From Zea mays (lineage: Eukaryota > Streptophyta > Magnoliopsida > Poales > Poaceae), in NCBI RefSeq assembly GCF_902167145.1, contig NC_050096.1, positions 196,680,566 to 196,744,565 of the forward strand: 64,000 nucleotides of DNA. Direction: 5' to 3'. Within the stretch, counting starts at the first letter, position 1, and each line of letters begins with the position of its first letter. Position numbers and translations under genes: made by a program. This document shows, piece after piece, positions 11,701-23,108 of the stretch. Below the pieces are notes generated by a model that had not been told where the DNA came from, made no database searches, and worked only from the letters and a program-made list of their open reading frames with translations.

Positions 11701-11814
11701 ATGCGCGACAATTCTGGGATTGTCGGCTGGCTGCGCCCGCGCCATTCTGTCTCTGGTGGCCTTCGTTTCGGGGCAGTCTTTGGTTTGGTGGGCGCAGTAT
11801 TCGCCGTGGAAAAG
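8701..11814 (-). pseudogene. Element E pol: protease, reverse transcriptase, RNase H and second RNase H
   Basis: The frame is continuous from the stop at 11815-11817 to a TGA at 8701-8703. Counting from the Met at 11745, it has a Pro/His-rich linker (residues 15-65), an aspartic protease site LVDNGSQAD (about 154-162) and RT with YVDD at 533-536. A typical gypsy RNase H follows (about 675-760), then a second RNase H (about 815-945) with CDGAW, AEYEA, TDSK and EADALAKA supplying the acidic residues. A dual RNase H is a Tat-lineage trait. The TGA at 8701 fits CGA to TGA, a C-to-T change, because the frame continues directly into integrase. The enzymes would mature gag-pol and make the cDNA. Apart from the terminal stop this block looks intact. 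Confidence 0.92.
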
Positions 11815-13221
11815 TCAGTAGAACCGGCGCGGCGGCTGCGCGCGCCCTCGGCCCCTGCCACGAGTTCCGTTTCCGCGGCCCTGGGGGGGATATTCCTGGC
11901 GACGAGGGGGGTCGGCAGCAGGCTGCTGGTTGGCGATGTTGTGCACTTGCTGTTGACTGCGGCCATCTCGACCGGAGTCTGGTTGCGGAGTCCTCGTCCA
12001 CGTGCGGCTGGACTGCGGGGCATCTTTGGGCTTCCGCTGTGACTCAACCTTGCGCTGGTGGAGCTCTTCGGATTTGGCATATTTTTCAAAGAGCTGATAT
12101 AGTTCCTGGAGGTTCTTGGGTGGATCTCTGATACAGTGGCTGTAGAGGACGCCGGCCCGAAGGCCACTGATGGCGTAGTGGATAGCGATCTGATCATCGA
12201 CGGAGGGCAGCTGTGACTTGAGTGTTAAGAATTTACGGTAATACTCCCGCAGAGTCTCCTTTTCCAGCTGTTTGCAAAGCGAGAGCTCGGCCAAAGCGTC
12301 GGTGTCTGGACGGTACCCTTGGAAGTTGAGAAGGAACTTGTCCCTGAGACTTCTCCACAAATCGATGGACAACGGAGGCAATCTGGTGAACCAGGTGAGT
12401 GCTGGGCCCTCTAGGGCGATGATGAAAGACTTTGCCATTGTGGCGTCGTCCCCTCCGGCGGATGCAACGGCGACTTGGTAACTCATTATGTATTGCGCCA
12501 GGTCGGTGCTGCCGTTGTACTTGGGATATGCCCCTGCTCGGAAGTTAGCTGGCCAAGGCGTCACTTGCAGGTGTGGCGCCAGGGGACTTCGCTCGTCGAG
12601 GTAGTTGACCCCTTGGAATGGCGCGCCGTGCTGGAAAGCGTAGTCATGCTGTGGGAAACGCGGGTTCTCCGGCTGCGCCCGGTGTTGCAGGGGTGGGCCA
12701 TGCTGCAGGCCGAGGTGGCCTTCGCGCGTGTCTTCCGGTTGCGCGCGCTGCTGGAGGGGTGGCTCTTGCTGTAGACCGAGGTGGCCTTCGCGCTGCATCA
12801 GCGCGATTTCGCGCTCGAGGTCTTGGGCCTTCTGCTCCTCGTCGCGTATCATTTGCCGCACCTTGGCTAGTGCGGACACACGCTGGCGCTTGGCCTCAAG
12901 TATCTCTTTCTGCCTCTGGAGATTGCGGTTCTTGAGGCGCAGGGCGCGCAGCTGTAACTGTTCTTCTGTTGAGACGCCGAGGACCTCGCCGTCCTCGGTG
13001 AGATCCGCGCCCTCCAGTGGGGCGAAGCCTGGGGGCGGCTGCGATTGGCCTTCGGGCTCGCAGGCGCGGAAGGTGTCGTCCTCGCAGGTGCGGGGAATAT
13101 TGTCTTCGGTGGGCTCTTGGTGGGTGGATTGGGTGAGGGCGAGGGCCTTGCCCTTCCTTGCGGCAAGCAGTGCTGCCTTCGCAGCCTCATCAGCCTTCGG
13201 GTTAGCTCTCTTGGGTGCCAT
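11815..13221 (-). CDS. Element E gag
   Basis: I chose the Met at 13221 (MAPKRANPKAD) because the longer open frame runs back through the PBS into the LTR. The product is 468 residues. It has a basic N-terminus, a Gln/Glu/Arg coiled coil (about 110-170), imperfect repeats with GHLGLQ and PPLQ motifs, then the retrotransposon gag core with TPWPANFRAG and LREYYRKFLTLKSQLP, and an Arg/Gly-rich RNA-binding tail. A TGA at 11815-11817 ends it, but the next in-frame codons encode Cys/His residues resembling the rest of a zinc knuckle. The stop therefore probably interrupts an ancestral single gag-pol frame. Gag would form the particle shell and bind genomic RNA. Confidence 0.9.
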   Translation of the reverse strand: MAPKRANPKADEAAKAALLAARKGKALALTQSTHQEPTEDNIPRTCEDDTFRACEPEGQSQPPPGFAPLEGADLTEDGEVLGVSTEEQLQLRALRLKNRNLQRQKEILEAKRQRVSALAKVRQMIRDEEQKAQDLEREIALMQREGHLGLQQEPPLQQRAQPEDTREGHLGLQHGPPLQHRAQPENPRFPQHDYAFQHGAPFQGVNYLDERSPLAPHLQVTPWPANFRAGAYPKYNGSTDLAQYIMSYQVAVASAGGDDATMAKSFIIALEGPALTWFTRLPPLSIDLWRSLRDKFLLNFQGYRPDTDALAELSLCKQLEKETLREYYRKFLTLKSQLPSVDDQIAIHYAISGLRAGVLYSHCIRDPPKNLQELYQLFEKYAKSEELHQRKVESQRKPKDAPQSSRTWTRTPQPDSGRDGRSQQQVHNIANQQPAADPPRRQEYPPQGRGNGTRGRGRGRAQPPRRFY

Positions 13222-13243
13222 CGCGGGTGGTTTGGTCGTAGCA

Positions 13244-13261
13244 CGAACGGTGGGCGCCAAA
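13244..13261 (-). other. Element E primer-binding site
   Basis: On the minus strand the 5' LTR is followed at once by TTTGGCGCCCACCGTTCG, the tRNA-primer type found in many plant gypsy elements. Its position beside the right LTR fixes the element's orientation. Confidence 0.75.
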
Positions 13262-13736
13262 TGTTGGAACTTGCTCTCAGCAGCAAAGAAGCCAACAAGA
13301 GTGAACAATGGTGACAACAGGGTTGCATGCTCGGGGGCAATAGCTCTGTTAATCTAGCCTCTCACGGGCACTGTGCGGGGGTATTTATAGGTATCTGAGT
13401 GCCCAGCGCCTTGTGTTAAGGACGCATGTGCCCTCAGACACCTAGTTTATCCCCAGAATATTCCCATAAAGCAGGGTTACAAGCTGTAATTACAAGCATG
13501 CCTTTACAGATTAGGCCCGTAACACAAAGGCGGCCACGCAGGGCCCGTTACAATGGGCCAGATCACACGTGGGCCTCGGAGCTGAACGAGGCCGCGCAGC
13601 GGGATGACTTCGTCGCCGGTCTTCGTCTGGTGCCGAATCGAGCGAAGGGTGTCCCTGCCTGTTCTGTCTCTGTCTGACCAGCGGTTATCAGCGAAGGCCT
13701 CGAGCGAAGGGTGGCGTCTTTGCCTTCGCCCCAACA
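13262..13736 (-). repeat. Element E 5' LTR with TATA box
   Basis: The copy is nearly identical to 2000-2473, with about three substitutions and one indel seen by eye. The minus-strand TATAAATA at 13382-13389 is the likely promoter core for the gag-pol RNA. TSD GTTGG follows at 13737-13741. Confidence 0.93.
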
Positions 13737-13741
13737 GTTGG

Positions 13742-14421
13742 GTGACGTGGCTGGTGCACCGGATAGTGTCCGGTGGCGCACCAGACTGTCCGGTGCGCCC
13801 ATCGACAGACAGCCTTCCCAACGGCCATTTTGGTGGGTGGGGCTATAAATACCCTCAACCACCACACATTCAAGGCATCCATGTTTTCAGCCATTGCATT
13901 CAATACAAGAGCTCTAGACTTCACTCCAAGACACAAACAAGAGATCAAATCCTCTCCCAAGTTCAAAGATCACTCCAAACAATTAGTGACTAGTGAGAGA
14001 GAGAGAGATATTTGTGTTCATTTGAGTTCTTGTCGCTTGGATCGCTTTTCTTCTTCCCCATTCTTGTTCTCAACACCTTTGTAATCAAAGCAAGAGACAC
14101 CAAGTTGTGGTGGTCCTTGTGGGGACTAAGTATCCCAATTGATTGAGGAGAAAAGCTCACTCGGTCTAGGTGACTGTTTGAGAGAGGGAAAGGGTTGAAA
14201 GAGACCCGGTCTTTGTGACCACCTCAACGGGGAGTAGGTTTGCAAGAACTGAACCTCGGTAAAACAAATCACCATGTCACTCTCTTCATTTGCTTGTGAT
14301 TTGTTTTTCTCCTTCTCTTTCGGACTCAATTTTATTTCTAACGCTAACCCCGACTTGTAGTGTGTGCTTAAGTTTATAATTTTCAGATTCCACCTATTCA
14401 CCCCCCTCTAGGCGACTTTCA
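13742..14421 (+). repeat. Element A 5' LTR, second part
   Basis: This continues the LTR after element E and ends ...CCTCTAGGCGACTTTCA. It includes palindromic repeats at 13755-13800, a TATAAATA box at 13844-13851 and a (GA)n stretch near 13995-14008. Homology to the 3' LTR (37584-38791) is clear but interrupted by many substitutions, so A is older than E. Confidence 0.92.
13844..13851 (+). promoter_or_regulatory. TATA box in element A 5' LTR
   Basis: TATAAATA lies in the same position as 38219-38226 in the 3' LTR. It is the likely core promoter for A's genomic RNA. E now separates it from the upstream part of the LTR. Confidence 0.7.
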
Positions 14422-14423
14422 AT

Positions 14424-14435
14424 TAGTATTAGAGC
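14424..14435 (+). other. Element A primer-binding site, degenerate
   Basis: TAGTATTAGAGC begins two bases after the LTR. It matches the initiator-Met tRNA site TGGTATCAGAGC except at two positions, both transitions. Confidence 0.75.
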
Positions 14436-14466
14436 CCGGTACTTCATTGGAGCCTAACTGCTCGAA

Positions 14467-15484
14467 GTGATGTCGGGAGATCACGCCAAGAAGGAGGTCA
14501 TGACCGGCGAGAAGCCCGCTACAAGCCACGAGAAGGCTCCATCAAGGGAATCCGGCTCCAAAGGAAAGGGGGAATCACCTCTCCGCGTCAAGTCGCACCG
14601 AAGTGGTGACAAGAAGAAGAAAATGAAGAAGGTGGTCTACTACGAGACCGATTCTTCATCGCCCTCCACCTCCGGCTCTGACACACCGTCCATCTCTTCT
14701 AAGCACCATGAGCGCAAGAAGTTTAGTAAGATCCCCTTATGCTACCCTCACATTTCTAAACGTACTCCATTACTTTCCGTCCCATTAGGCAAACCACCCG
14801 TTTTTTATGGTGAAGATTATTGTATGTGGAGTGATAAAATGAGGCACCATCTAACCTCACTCCACACTAGCATTTGGGATGTTGTTGAGTCTGGAGCACA
14901 GGTACCATCCGTAGGGGATGAAGATTATGATTCGGACGAGGTTGCCCAAATCCGGCACTTCAACTCCCAAGCCACTACTATACTCCTCGCCTCTCTAAGT
15001 CGAGAGGAGTATAATAAGGTGCAAGGGTTGAAGAGTGCCAAAGAGATTTAGGACGTACTCAAGACCACGCACGAGGGAGATGAGGTGACCAAGATCACCA
15101 AGTGGGAAACGATTGAGGGGGAGCTCGGTCGATTCATGCTCAACCAAGGGGAGGAGCCACAAGCCATGTACAACCGGCTCAAGACCTTGGTGAACCAAGT
15201 GCGCAACCTCGGGAGCACAAAATGGGATGACCATGAAATGGTCAAGGTTATTCTAAGATCACTCGTTTTTCTTAATCCTACACAAGTTCAATTAATTCGT
15301 GGTGATCCTAGATATAAGTTAATGTCTCTCGAGGAAGTTATAGGGAAGTTTGTGAGCTTTGAGTTGATGTTCAAAGGCTCCAAACAAATCATCGAGCGAG
15401 GCGCCACCTCCACACCCAAGGTGCAACCCGTTGCTTTCAAAGCAACGGAGGAGAAGAAAGAAGAGTCTACATCAAGTAGGCTCC
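14467..15484 (+). pseudogene. Element A gag, N-terminal half
   Basis: It begins MMSGDHAKKE and has a Lys/Ser-rich basic N-terminus, then a conserved block with LSVPLGKPPVFYGEDY and a UBN2/copia-gag core. A TAG at 15049-15051 replaces a Trp codon that is present in element B (KEIWDVL), a G-to-A change. The frame then continues to the insertion point of B at 15484 and resumes at 31909. Gag forms the particle and packages RNA; this copy cannot do so. Confidence 0.9.
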
Positions 15485-16665
15485 TGAAAGTCGCCTAGAG
15501 GGGGGGGGGGGGTGAATAGGCGGAATCTGAAAATTACAAACTTAAGCATAACTACAAGCCGGGGTTAGCGTTAGAAATATAAACGAGTCCGAAAGAGAGG
15601 GCGAAAACAAATCACAAGCAAATAAGAATGGATGGCACAGTGATTTGTTTTACCGAGGTTCGGTTCTTGCAAACCTACTCCCCGTTGAGGTGGTCACAAA
15701 GACCGGGTCTCTTTCAACCCTTTCCCTCTCTCAAACGGTCACTTAGACCGAGTGAGCTTCTCTTCTCAATCAAATGGGACACTAAGTCCACTACAAGGAC
15801 CACCACACGATTGGTGTCTCTTGTTTTGATTACAAGTGTTATGGAAACAAGAATGAGGAAGAAGAAAAGCAATCCAAGCGCAAGAGCTCAAAAGAACACA
15901 AAAGTCTCTCTCTCTAGTCACTAATTTGTTTGGAGTGATTCTGGACTTGGGAGAGGATTTGATCTCTTTGTTTGTTCCTTGTATTGAATGCTATAGCTCT
16001 TGTATGAGGTTTGAAGGCTGAAAACTTGGATGCATTGAAGTGTGGTGGTTGGGGGGTATTTATAGCCCCAACCACCAAAAGAACTGTTGGTGAGGGCTTC
16101 TGTCGAATGGCGCACCGGACAGTCCGGTGCGCCACCGGACACTATCCAGTGCGCCAGCCACGTCACCAGGCCATTGGGTTCTGACCATTGGAGCTCTGAC
16201 AATTGGGGTCACCGGACAGTCCGGTGGGGCACCGGATAGGTCCTGTAGACTGTCCGGTGCGCCTTCTGGCGCCTGCTCTGACTTCTGCGCGCGTAGGCGC
16301 GCACTGTAGCGCATTTAATGTCTTCTACAGACGACCGTTGGCACGAAGTAGCCGTTGCTTCGCTGGCACACCGGACAGTCCGGTGAATTATAGCGGAGCG
16401 GCCTCCCGAATTCCCAAAGCTGGCAAGTTCAGCGTCGATCTCCCTGGTGCACTGAACACTGTCCGGAGCGCCAGACCAGGGCTGCCTTCGGTATATTTTG
16501 CTCCTTTGTTTTGAACCCTTTCTTTTGACTTGTATTGGTTTGTTGTGAACCTTTGGCACCTGTAGAACTCATAATCTAGAGCAAACTAGTTAGTCCAATA
16601 ATTTGTGTTGGGTAATTCAACCACCAAAATTCATATGGAAAAGGTTTGACCCTATTTCCCTTTTA
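15485..16665 (-). repeat. Element B 3' LTR
   Basis: It begins TGAAAGTCGCCTAGAGG, followed by a G-run, and ends CCCTTTTA, a mutated form of the CCCTTTCA end seen at 31903. Palindromic CACCGGACAGTCCGGTG-type repeats lie at about 16113-16482. A minus-strand TATAAATA is at 16057-16064. Confidence 0.92.
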
Positions 16666-17457
16666 ATCTCCCCCTTTTTGGTGATTGATGCCAACACAAA
16701 CAAAAGCAAGTATAAAAGTGCAGAATTGAACTAATTTGCATAATGTAAGTGCAAAGGTTGCTTGGAATTGAAACCAATATACTTATTTCAATAGATGTGC
16801 ATGGATGGTTTTCTTCGTATTTAAAATTTTGGACCTCATTTGCACCACGAGTTTTGTTTTGCAAATTCTTTGTAAAATTCTTTTCAAAAAACTTTTGCAA
16901 ATAGTCAAAGGTACATGAATAAGATTGAAAGAAGCATTTTCAAGATTTGAAATTTTCTCCCCCTGTTTCAAATGCTTTTCCTTTGACTTAAACAAAACTC
17001 CCCCTAAATAAAATTCTCCTCTTAGTGTTCAAGAGGGTTTTGCAAGTTTTGAAGATACTACTTTCTCCCCCCTTTTGAACACAATAAGATGTCAATTTGA
17101 AAAACTTCATTTTTAAAATTCGGTGGTGGTGCGGTCCTTTTGCTTTAGGCTCATACTTTCTCCCCCTTTGGCATGAATCGCCAAAAACGGATACTTGTGA
17201 GTGAAATATAAGCCCTTTTCAAACTTTCTCCCCCTTTGGCAAACACAAAAATATGAGTGAAGATTATACCAAATTGGAGAGCGATGCGGAGTACCGGCAA
17301 ATACAATTGGAGTTGAGTGGAAGCGCCTTCTTTGCCAAATACTTCATTGCCCTTTCAATATCTATGACTAAGCATAATATTAACTTGAAAACACATTAGT
17401 CATAAACATAAAAGAGATATGACCAAAGGTATATAAATGATCTATGTGTGCAAAGAA
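16666..17457 (-). other. Element B 3' UTR with multiple polypurine tracts
   Basis: There is no coding signal. On the minus strand several AAAGGGGGAGA-type tracts occur, at about 16666, 16961, 17001, 17065, 17160 and 17228. The one touching the LTR is the likely functional PPT. Repeated PPTs are a published Sirevirus trait. Confidence 0.8.
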
Positions 17458-20400
17458 TCAATCAAAATTCCTAGAATCAAGAATATTTAGCTCATTCCTA
17501 AGTTTGGGAAAGGATTGCTCATCTAAAGGCTTGGTAAAGATATCGGTCAATTGATCTTTGGTGTTTATATAGGCTATCCCGATATCCCCCTTTTGTTGGT
17601 GATCTCTCAGAAAGTGATACCGAATGGCTATGTGCTTAGTGCAGCTGTGTTCAACGGGATTATCCGCCATATGGATTGCACTCTCATTGTCACATAGGAG
17701 AGGGACTTTGCTAAACTTGTAGCCATAGTCCCTAAGGGTTTGCCTCATCCAAAGCAATTGCGCGCAACAATGGCCTGCGGCAATGTACTCAACTTTGGCG
17801 GTAGAAAGAGCTACTGAATTTTGTTTCTTTGAAGCCCAAGACACCAGGGATCTCCCTAGAAACTGACAAGTCCCTGATGTGCTCTTCCTATCAATCTTAC
17901 ACCCTGCCCAATCAGCATCGGAATATCCTAATAAATCAAATGAGGATCCCTTGGGGTACCAAAGACCAAACTTAGGTGTTTGAACTAAATATCTCAAGAT
18001 TCTCTTCACGGCCATAAGGTGAACTTCCTTAGGGTTGGCTTGGAACCTTGCACACATGCATACGGAAAGCATAATGTCCGGTCGAGATGCACATAAATAG
18101 AGTAAGGATCCTATCATCGACCGGTATACCTTTTGATCTACGGATTTACCTCCCGTGTCGAGGTCGAGATGCCCATTAGTTCCCATGGGTGTCTTGATGG
18201 GTTTGGCATCCTTCATTCCAAACTTGGTGAGAATATCTTGAATATACTTTGTTTGGCTGATGAAGGTGCCCTCTTGGAGTTGCTTCACTTGAAAGCCTAG
18301 AAAATACTTCAACTCCCCCATCATAGACATCTCGAATTTTTGAATCATGGTCCTACTAAACTCTTCACAAATAGATTTGTTAGTAGGCCCAAATATGATA
18401 TCATCAACATAAATTTGGCATACAAACAAATCATTCTCAATGGTTTTGGTGAATAAAGTAGGATCGGCCTTTCCGACTTTGAAGCCATTAGCGATAAGGA
18501 AATCTCTTAGGCATTCATACCATGCTCTTGGGTCTTGCTTGAGCCCATAAAGCGCCTTAGAGAGTTTATACACGTGGTTAGGATACAATCTTCAAAGCCG
18601 ATAGGTTGCTCAACATAGACCTCTTCCTTGATAGGTCCATTGAGGAAGGCACTCTTCACGTCCATTTGATAAAGCTTAAATCCATGGTAAGTAGCATAGG
18701 CAAGTAATATACGAATTGACTCAAGCCTAGCTACGGGTGCATATGTTTCACCAAAATCCAAACCTTCGACTTGTGAATACCCTTTGGCCACAAGTCGTGC
18801 CTTGTTCCTTGTCACCACACCATGCTCATCTTGCTTGTTGCGGAAGACCCACTTGGTTCCTACAACATTTTGGTTAGGACGTGGAACTAAATGCCATACC
18901 TCATTCCTTGTGAAATTGTTGAGCTCCTCTTGCATCGCCAACACCCAATCCGAATCTTGAAGTGTTTCCTCTACCCTGTGTGGCTCAATAGAGGAAACAA
19001 AAGAGTAGTGTTCACAAAAATGAGCAACACAAGATCCCCCTTATGAATATCTCCTAGGATGGTGTTCACGGGGTGATCTCGTTGAATTTCTTGGTGGACT
19101 CTTGGGTGTGGCGGTCTTGGATTTTGTTCATCCTCCTTATCTTGATCATTTGTATCTCCCCCTTGATCATTGCCGTCCTCTTGAGGTGGCTCATCTTCTT
19201 GATCTTCTCCTTCATCATATTGAGCCTCGTCCTCACCTTGAGTTGGTGGAGATACTTGTATGGAGGAAGATGGTTGATCTTGTGCTTGTGGAGGCTCTTC
19301 GGATTCCTTAGGGCACACATCCCCAATGGACATGTTCCTTAGCGCGATGTACGGAGCCTCTTCATCATCTAATTCATCAAGATCAACTTGCTCTACTTGA
19401 GAGCCGTTAGTATCATCAAACACAATGTCACAAGAAACTTCAACTAGTTCAGTGGACTTGTTAAAGACTCTATATGCCCTTGTGTTTGAGTCATAACCAA
19501 GTAAAAAGCCTTCTACAGCCTTAGGAGCAAATTTTGATTTTCTACCTATTTTAACAAGAATAAAGCATTTGCTACCAAAGACTCTAAAATATGAAACATT
19601 GGGCTTTTTACCAGTGAGGAGTTCATAGGATGTTTTCTTGAGGATTCGGTGTAGATATAACCGGTTGATGGCGTAGCAAGCGGTGTTGACCGCCTCAGCC
19701 CAAAACCGATCCGAAGTCTTGTACTCATCAAGCATGGTCCTTGCCATATCCAATAGAGTTCTATTCTTCCTTTCCACTACACCATTTTGTTGTGGCGTGT
19801 AGGGAGAAGAGAACTCATGCTTGATGCCCTCCTCCTCAAGAAAGCCTTCTATTTGTGAGTTCTTGAACTCCGTTCCATTGTCGCTTCTAATTTTCTTGAT
19901 CCTCAAGCCAAACTCATTTTGAGCCCGTCTCAAGAATCCCTTCAAGGTTTCTTGGGTTTGAGATTTATCCTGCAAAAAGAATACCCAAGTGAAGCAAGAA
20001 TAATCATCCACAATAACTAGACAGTACTTACTCCCGCCGATGCTTATGTAAGCTATCGGGTCGAATAGGTCCATGTGGAGGAGCTCGAGTGGCCTGTCAG
20101 TTGTCATGATGTTCTTGTGTGGATGATGAACACCAACCTGCTTCCCTGCTTGGCATGCGCTACAGACCCTGTCTTTCTCAAAATGAACATTTGTTAGTCC
20201 CAAAATGTGCTCTCCCTTTAGAAGCTTGTGAAGATTCTTCATCCCAACATGGGCTAGTCAGCGGTGCCAGAGCCAACCCATGTTAGTCTTAGCAATTAAG
20301 CAAGTATCGAGTTCAGCTCTATTGAAATCAACTAAGTATAGCTGACCCTCTAATACTCCCTTAAAAGCTACTGAATCGTCACTTCTTCTAAAGACAGTAA

Positions 20401-20675
20401 CACCTGTATCCGTAAAAAGACAGTTGTAACCCATTTTACATAATTGAGAAACAGAAAGCAAGTTGTAATCTAATGAGTCTACAAGAAAAACATTTGAAAT
20501 AGAATGGTCAGGTGATGTAGCAATTTTACCCAATCCTTTGACCAAACCTTGATTTCCATCCCCGAATGTGATAGCTCGTTGGGGATCTTGGTTTTTCTCG
20601 TAGGAGGAGAACATCTTTTTCTCCCCAGTCATATGGTTTGTGCACCCGCTGTCGATGATCCAACTTAAAACAGAT
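17458..20675 (-). pseudogene. Element B pol: protease, integrase, reverse transcriptase, RNase H
   Basis: The protease site is IIDSGCTNHM near 20650. The pre-integrase zinc finger and integrase core follow, with HMDLFDP, RSDNGTEF and VERKN. The Gly after the first catalytic block is Asp here. An acidic Asp/Glu/Gln linker comes next, then RT with intact [10 protein letters not shown] and RNase H with YSDADWAGC and DNESAI. Breaks are a TGA at 20258-20260 (fits CGA to TGA), a frameshift near 19040 and another near 18590. The LSTAEAEY block has become STAKVEY. The stop at 17458 ends the frame. The catalytic residues I checked remain, so the copy is young but non-coding. Confidence 0.9.
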
Positions 20676-22339
20676 TTAGTTCTTGATTTTAGGTACCCAA
20701 ACAGTTTTGGGTCCTTTGACATTAGATACAAGAACTTTGGGTACCCAAACACAAGTTTTTGATCCCTTGTGTTTGCCACCAACATACTTGGCAACTACCT
20801 TGCCTGATTTGTTAGTTAGCACATAAGAAGCATCAAAAGTCTTGAATGAAACATTATGATTATTTGATGCTTTAGGAGTTTTCTTATTAGGCAATTTAGC
20901 ATGAATGGATTGCCTAGAACTAGATGTCTCACTCTTATACATAAAAGCATGATGAGATCCAGAGTGAGACTTCCTAGAATGAATTCTCCTAATTTTGTGT
21001 TCGGGATAGCCGACAGGGTACAAAATGTAACCCTCATTATCCTGAACAATGGGAGCTTTGCCCTTAACAAAGTTAGACAATCTTTTAGGAGGGGCATTAA
21101 GCTTGACATTGTCTCCCTGTTGGAAGCCAATGCCATCCTTAATGCCAGGGCGTCTCTCACTATAGAGCATATTACGAGCAAATTTAAAATTTTCATTTTC
21201 TAACTCATGCTCGGCAATTTTAGCATCTAATTTTGCTATATGATCATTTTGTTGTTTAATCATAGCAATGTGATCATGAATAGCATCAACATTAATATCT
21301 CTACATCTAGTACAAATGGTAACATGCTCAACGGTAGATGTAGAGGGTTTGCAAGTATTTAACACAACAATCTTAGCATGCAAAATATCATTCTCATCTC
21401 TAAGATTGGAAATGGAAACATTGCAAACATCTAAATCCTTAGCCTTAGCAATTAATTTTTCATTTTCAATTTTAAGGCTAGAAAGAGAGGCATTCAATTT
21501 GTCAATCTTAGCAATTAAATTGGCATTATTATTTCTAAGACTAACAATTGAATCATCACAAACATCAAGCTTTTCAACCTTAGCAATTAATTTTGCATTT
21601 TCATTTCTAAGGTTGGAAACAATGTCATGGCAAGTGCTTAGCTCACTAGTTAATTTTTCATTTTTCTCTACCTCCTGAGCATAAGCATTTTTAGTTTTAA
21701 CATGCTTTTTGTTTTCTTTGATAAGGAAGTCCTCTTGGCTATCCAAGAGATCATCCTTCTCATGAATGACACTAATTAATTCATTTAATTTCTATTTTTG
21801 TTGCATGTTAAGATTGGCAAAAAAGAGTAAGCAAGTTATTCTCCTTATCACTAGAATTATCCTCATCACTAGAGGTTGCATATTTAGTGGAGGATTTTGA
21901 TTTTACCTTCTTCTTCTTGCCGCCCTTCGCCATAAGACACTTGTGGCCGACGTTGGGGAGAGGAGCCCTTTGTTGACGGTGATGTTGGCGGCGTCCTCGT
22001 CGTCGGAGGAGTCGGTGGAACTCTCGTCGGAGTCCCACTCCCAGCAGACATGGGCATCGCCGCCCTTCTTCTTGTAATACCACTTCTTTTCTCTCCTCTT
22101 TCCCTTCTTGTCGTCGCCCCTGTCACTATCACTAGATAATGGACATTTAGCAATGAAATGACCGGGCTTACCACACTTGTAGCAAACCTTCTTGGAACAG
22201 GGCTTATAATCTTTCCCCTTCCTTTGTTTGAGGATTTGGTGGAAGCTCTTGATGATGAGCGCCATCTCCTCATTGTCGAGCTTGGAGGCGTCAATGGGGA
22301 CCCTACTCGGTGTAGAGTCTTCTTTCTTCTCCTCCGTTG
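20676..22339 (-). pseudogene. Element B gag, C-terminal half
   Basis: The frame resumes after Z with the zinc knuckle CYKCGKPGHFIAKC, an acidic Ser/Asp stretch and a long coiled coil of repeated Asn/Leu/Lys/Ile heptads (21746-21200). It ends at KTVWVPKIKN. There is a frameshift near 21950. Gag of this length with a long coiled coil is typical of Sireviruses. Confidence 0.85.
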
Positions 22340-22344
22340 CCTTG

Positions 22345-23033
22345 TGTTGGGGGCCTTCGGCTTCCGAAGGTCCTCAAAAACATGATTTGATAATGTTTTC
22401 CAGTGAAATATGTGAACAGGTATCTTTGAATTCAGATCATGAGCATACAGAGCATGGTTAGGATGAAGTCTGAGCGAGACGAAAGGTGATTATGACGAAG
22501 GACAAGGTGATCACGAAGCTGTGCACAGGAAAGCTTCGGCATGACAGTAGAAAAGGGGAACCGACTTAAAAATGAAAAGGCAGATTAGACCTTGAAGAAT
22601 TACTATAGAGTTATTAGCAAATATAAAGGGCATGAATGTAATTTTACATGGGCTGCGTCCCTTGCCTATAAATAGATGAACAGTACTCCCGTACTGTTCA
22701 CGTTGACTTGGCATTTGCTCTCACGTCACGCTTGTACCCCTGCTTTTCTTCGAGCCGAAGGTACATTCATAATCTGTCATTGTGAATACAATAACGCAAA
22801 TTAAAATAAGTTAATAATAACATTTAAAGTGTTTATATTATTTTTCCATATCTTGAATATGAATCCTTCTTCATCATTTATTGTGCTCATGAAGGTTTGC
22901 CCTTCATGACCTTCGTCCGGAATTCATTATATCCGAAGGGAGATAATGCTTAGAGAGACGAAGGGTTTTAACATTTAACACTTTTATGTTGCCTTGTTCT
23001 TAACTCTTAGCCTTTGAGAACAAGTCCCCAACA
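22345..23033 (+). repeat. Element Z 5' LTR with TATA box
   Basis: It starts TGTTGGGGGCCTTCGGCTTC with a short inverted repeat (CTTCGGCTTCCGAAG) at the tip. TATAAATA at 22667-22674 is the likely core promoter for the gag RNA. It ends CCCCAACA at 23033. Confidence 0.93.
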
Positions 23034-23052
23034 TTGGCGCCCACCTCCGGTG
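23034..23052 (+). other. Element Z primer-binding site
   Basis: TTGGCGCCCACCTCCGGTG directly follows the LTR. It shares the TTGGCGCCCACC core with the PBS of element E, consistent with both being Tat-lineage gypsy elements. Confidence 0.75.
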
Positions 23053-23108
23053 AACTCACTTCCACTATTTTGAGTTTCGAACACCTTCGGCAAGCGTAGA
23101 CCTTCGTC

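Larger units (their letters stand above)
2000..13736 (-). mobile_element. Element E: Ty3/gypsy Tat-lineage retrotransposon with antisense gene
   Basis: This is an 11.7-kb element with LTRs of 474 and 475 bp, TGTTGG...CCAACA ends and the TSD GTTGG at 1995-1999 and 13737-13741. In element orientation the layout is 5' LTR (13262-13736), PBS, gag, pol (protease, RT, RNase H, a second RNase H, integrase), tandem repeats, then a spliced gene on the opposite strand, a purine tract and the 3' LTR (2000-2473). The second RNase H and the antisense ORF are known Tat-lineage traits. The two LTRs differ by about three substitutions and one indel by eye, so the insertion is recent, yet gag-pol has three lesions. 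I cannot name the family. Confidence 0.92.

Noticed and set aside
11505..12197. 230-codon minus-strand ORF over the E gag-pol junction
   Set aside because: It overlaps the real gag-pol frame in another phase and its composition is that of a shadow frame.
12728..13357. 209-codon plus-strand ORF
   Set aside because: It is the complement of E gag and runs into the LTR. No promoter or domain supports it.
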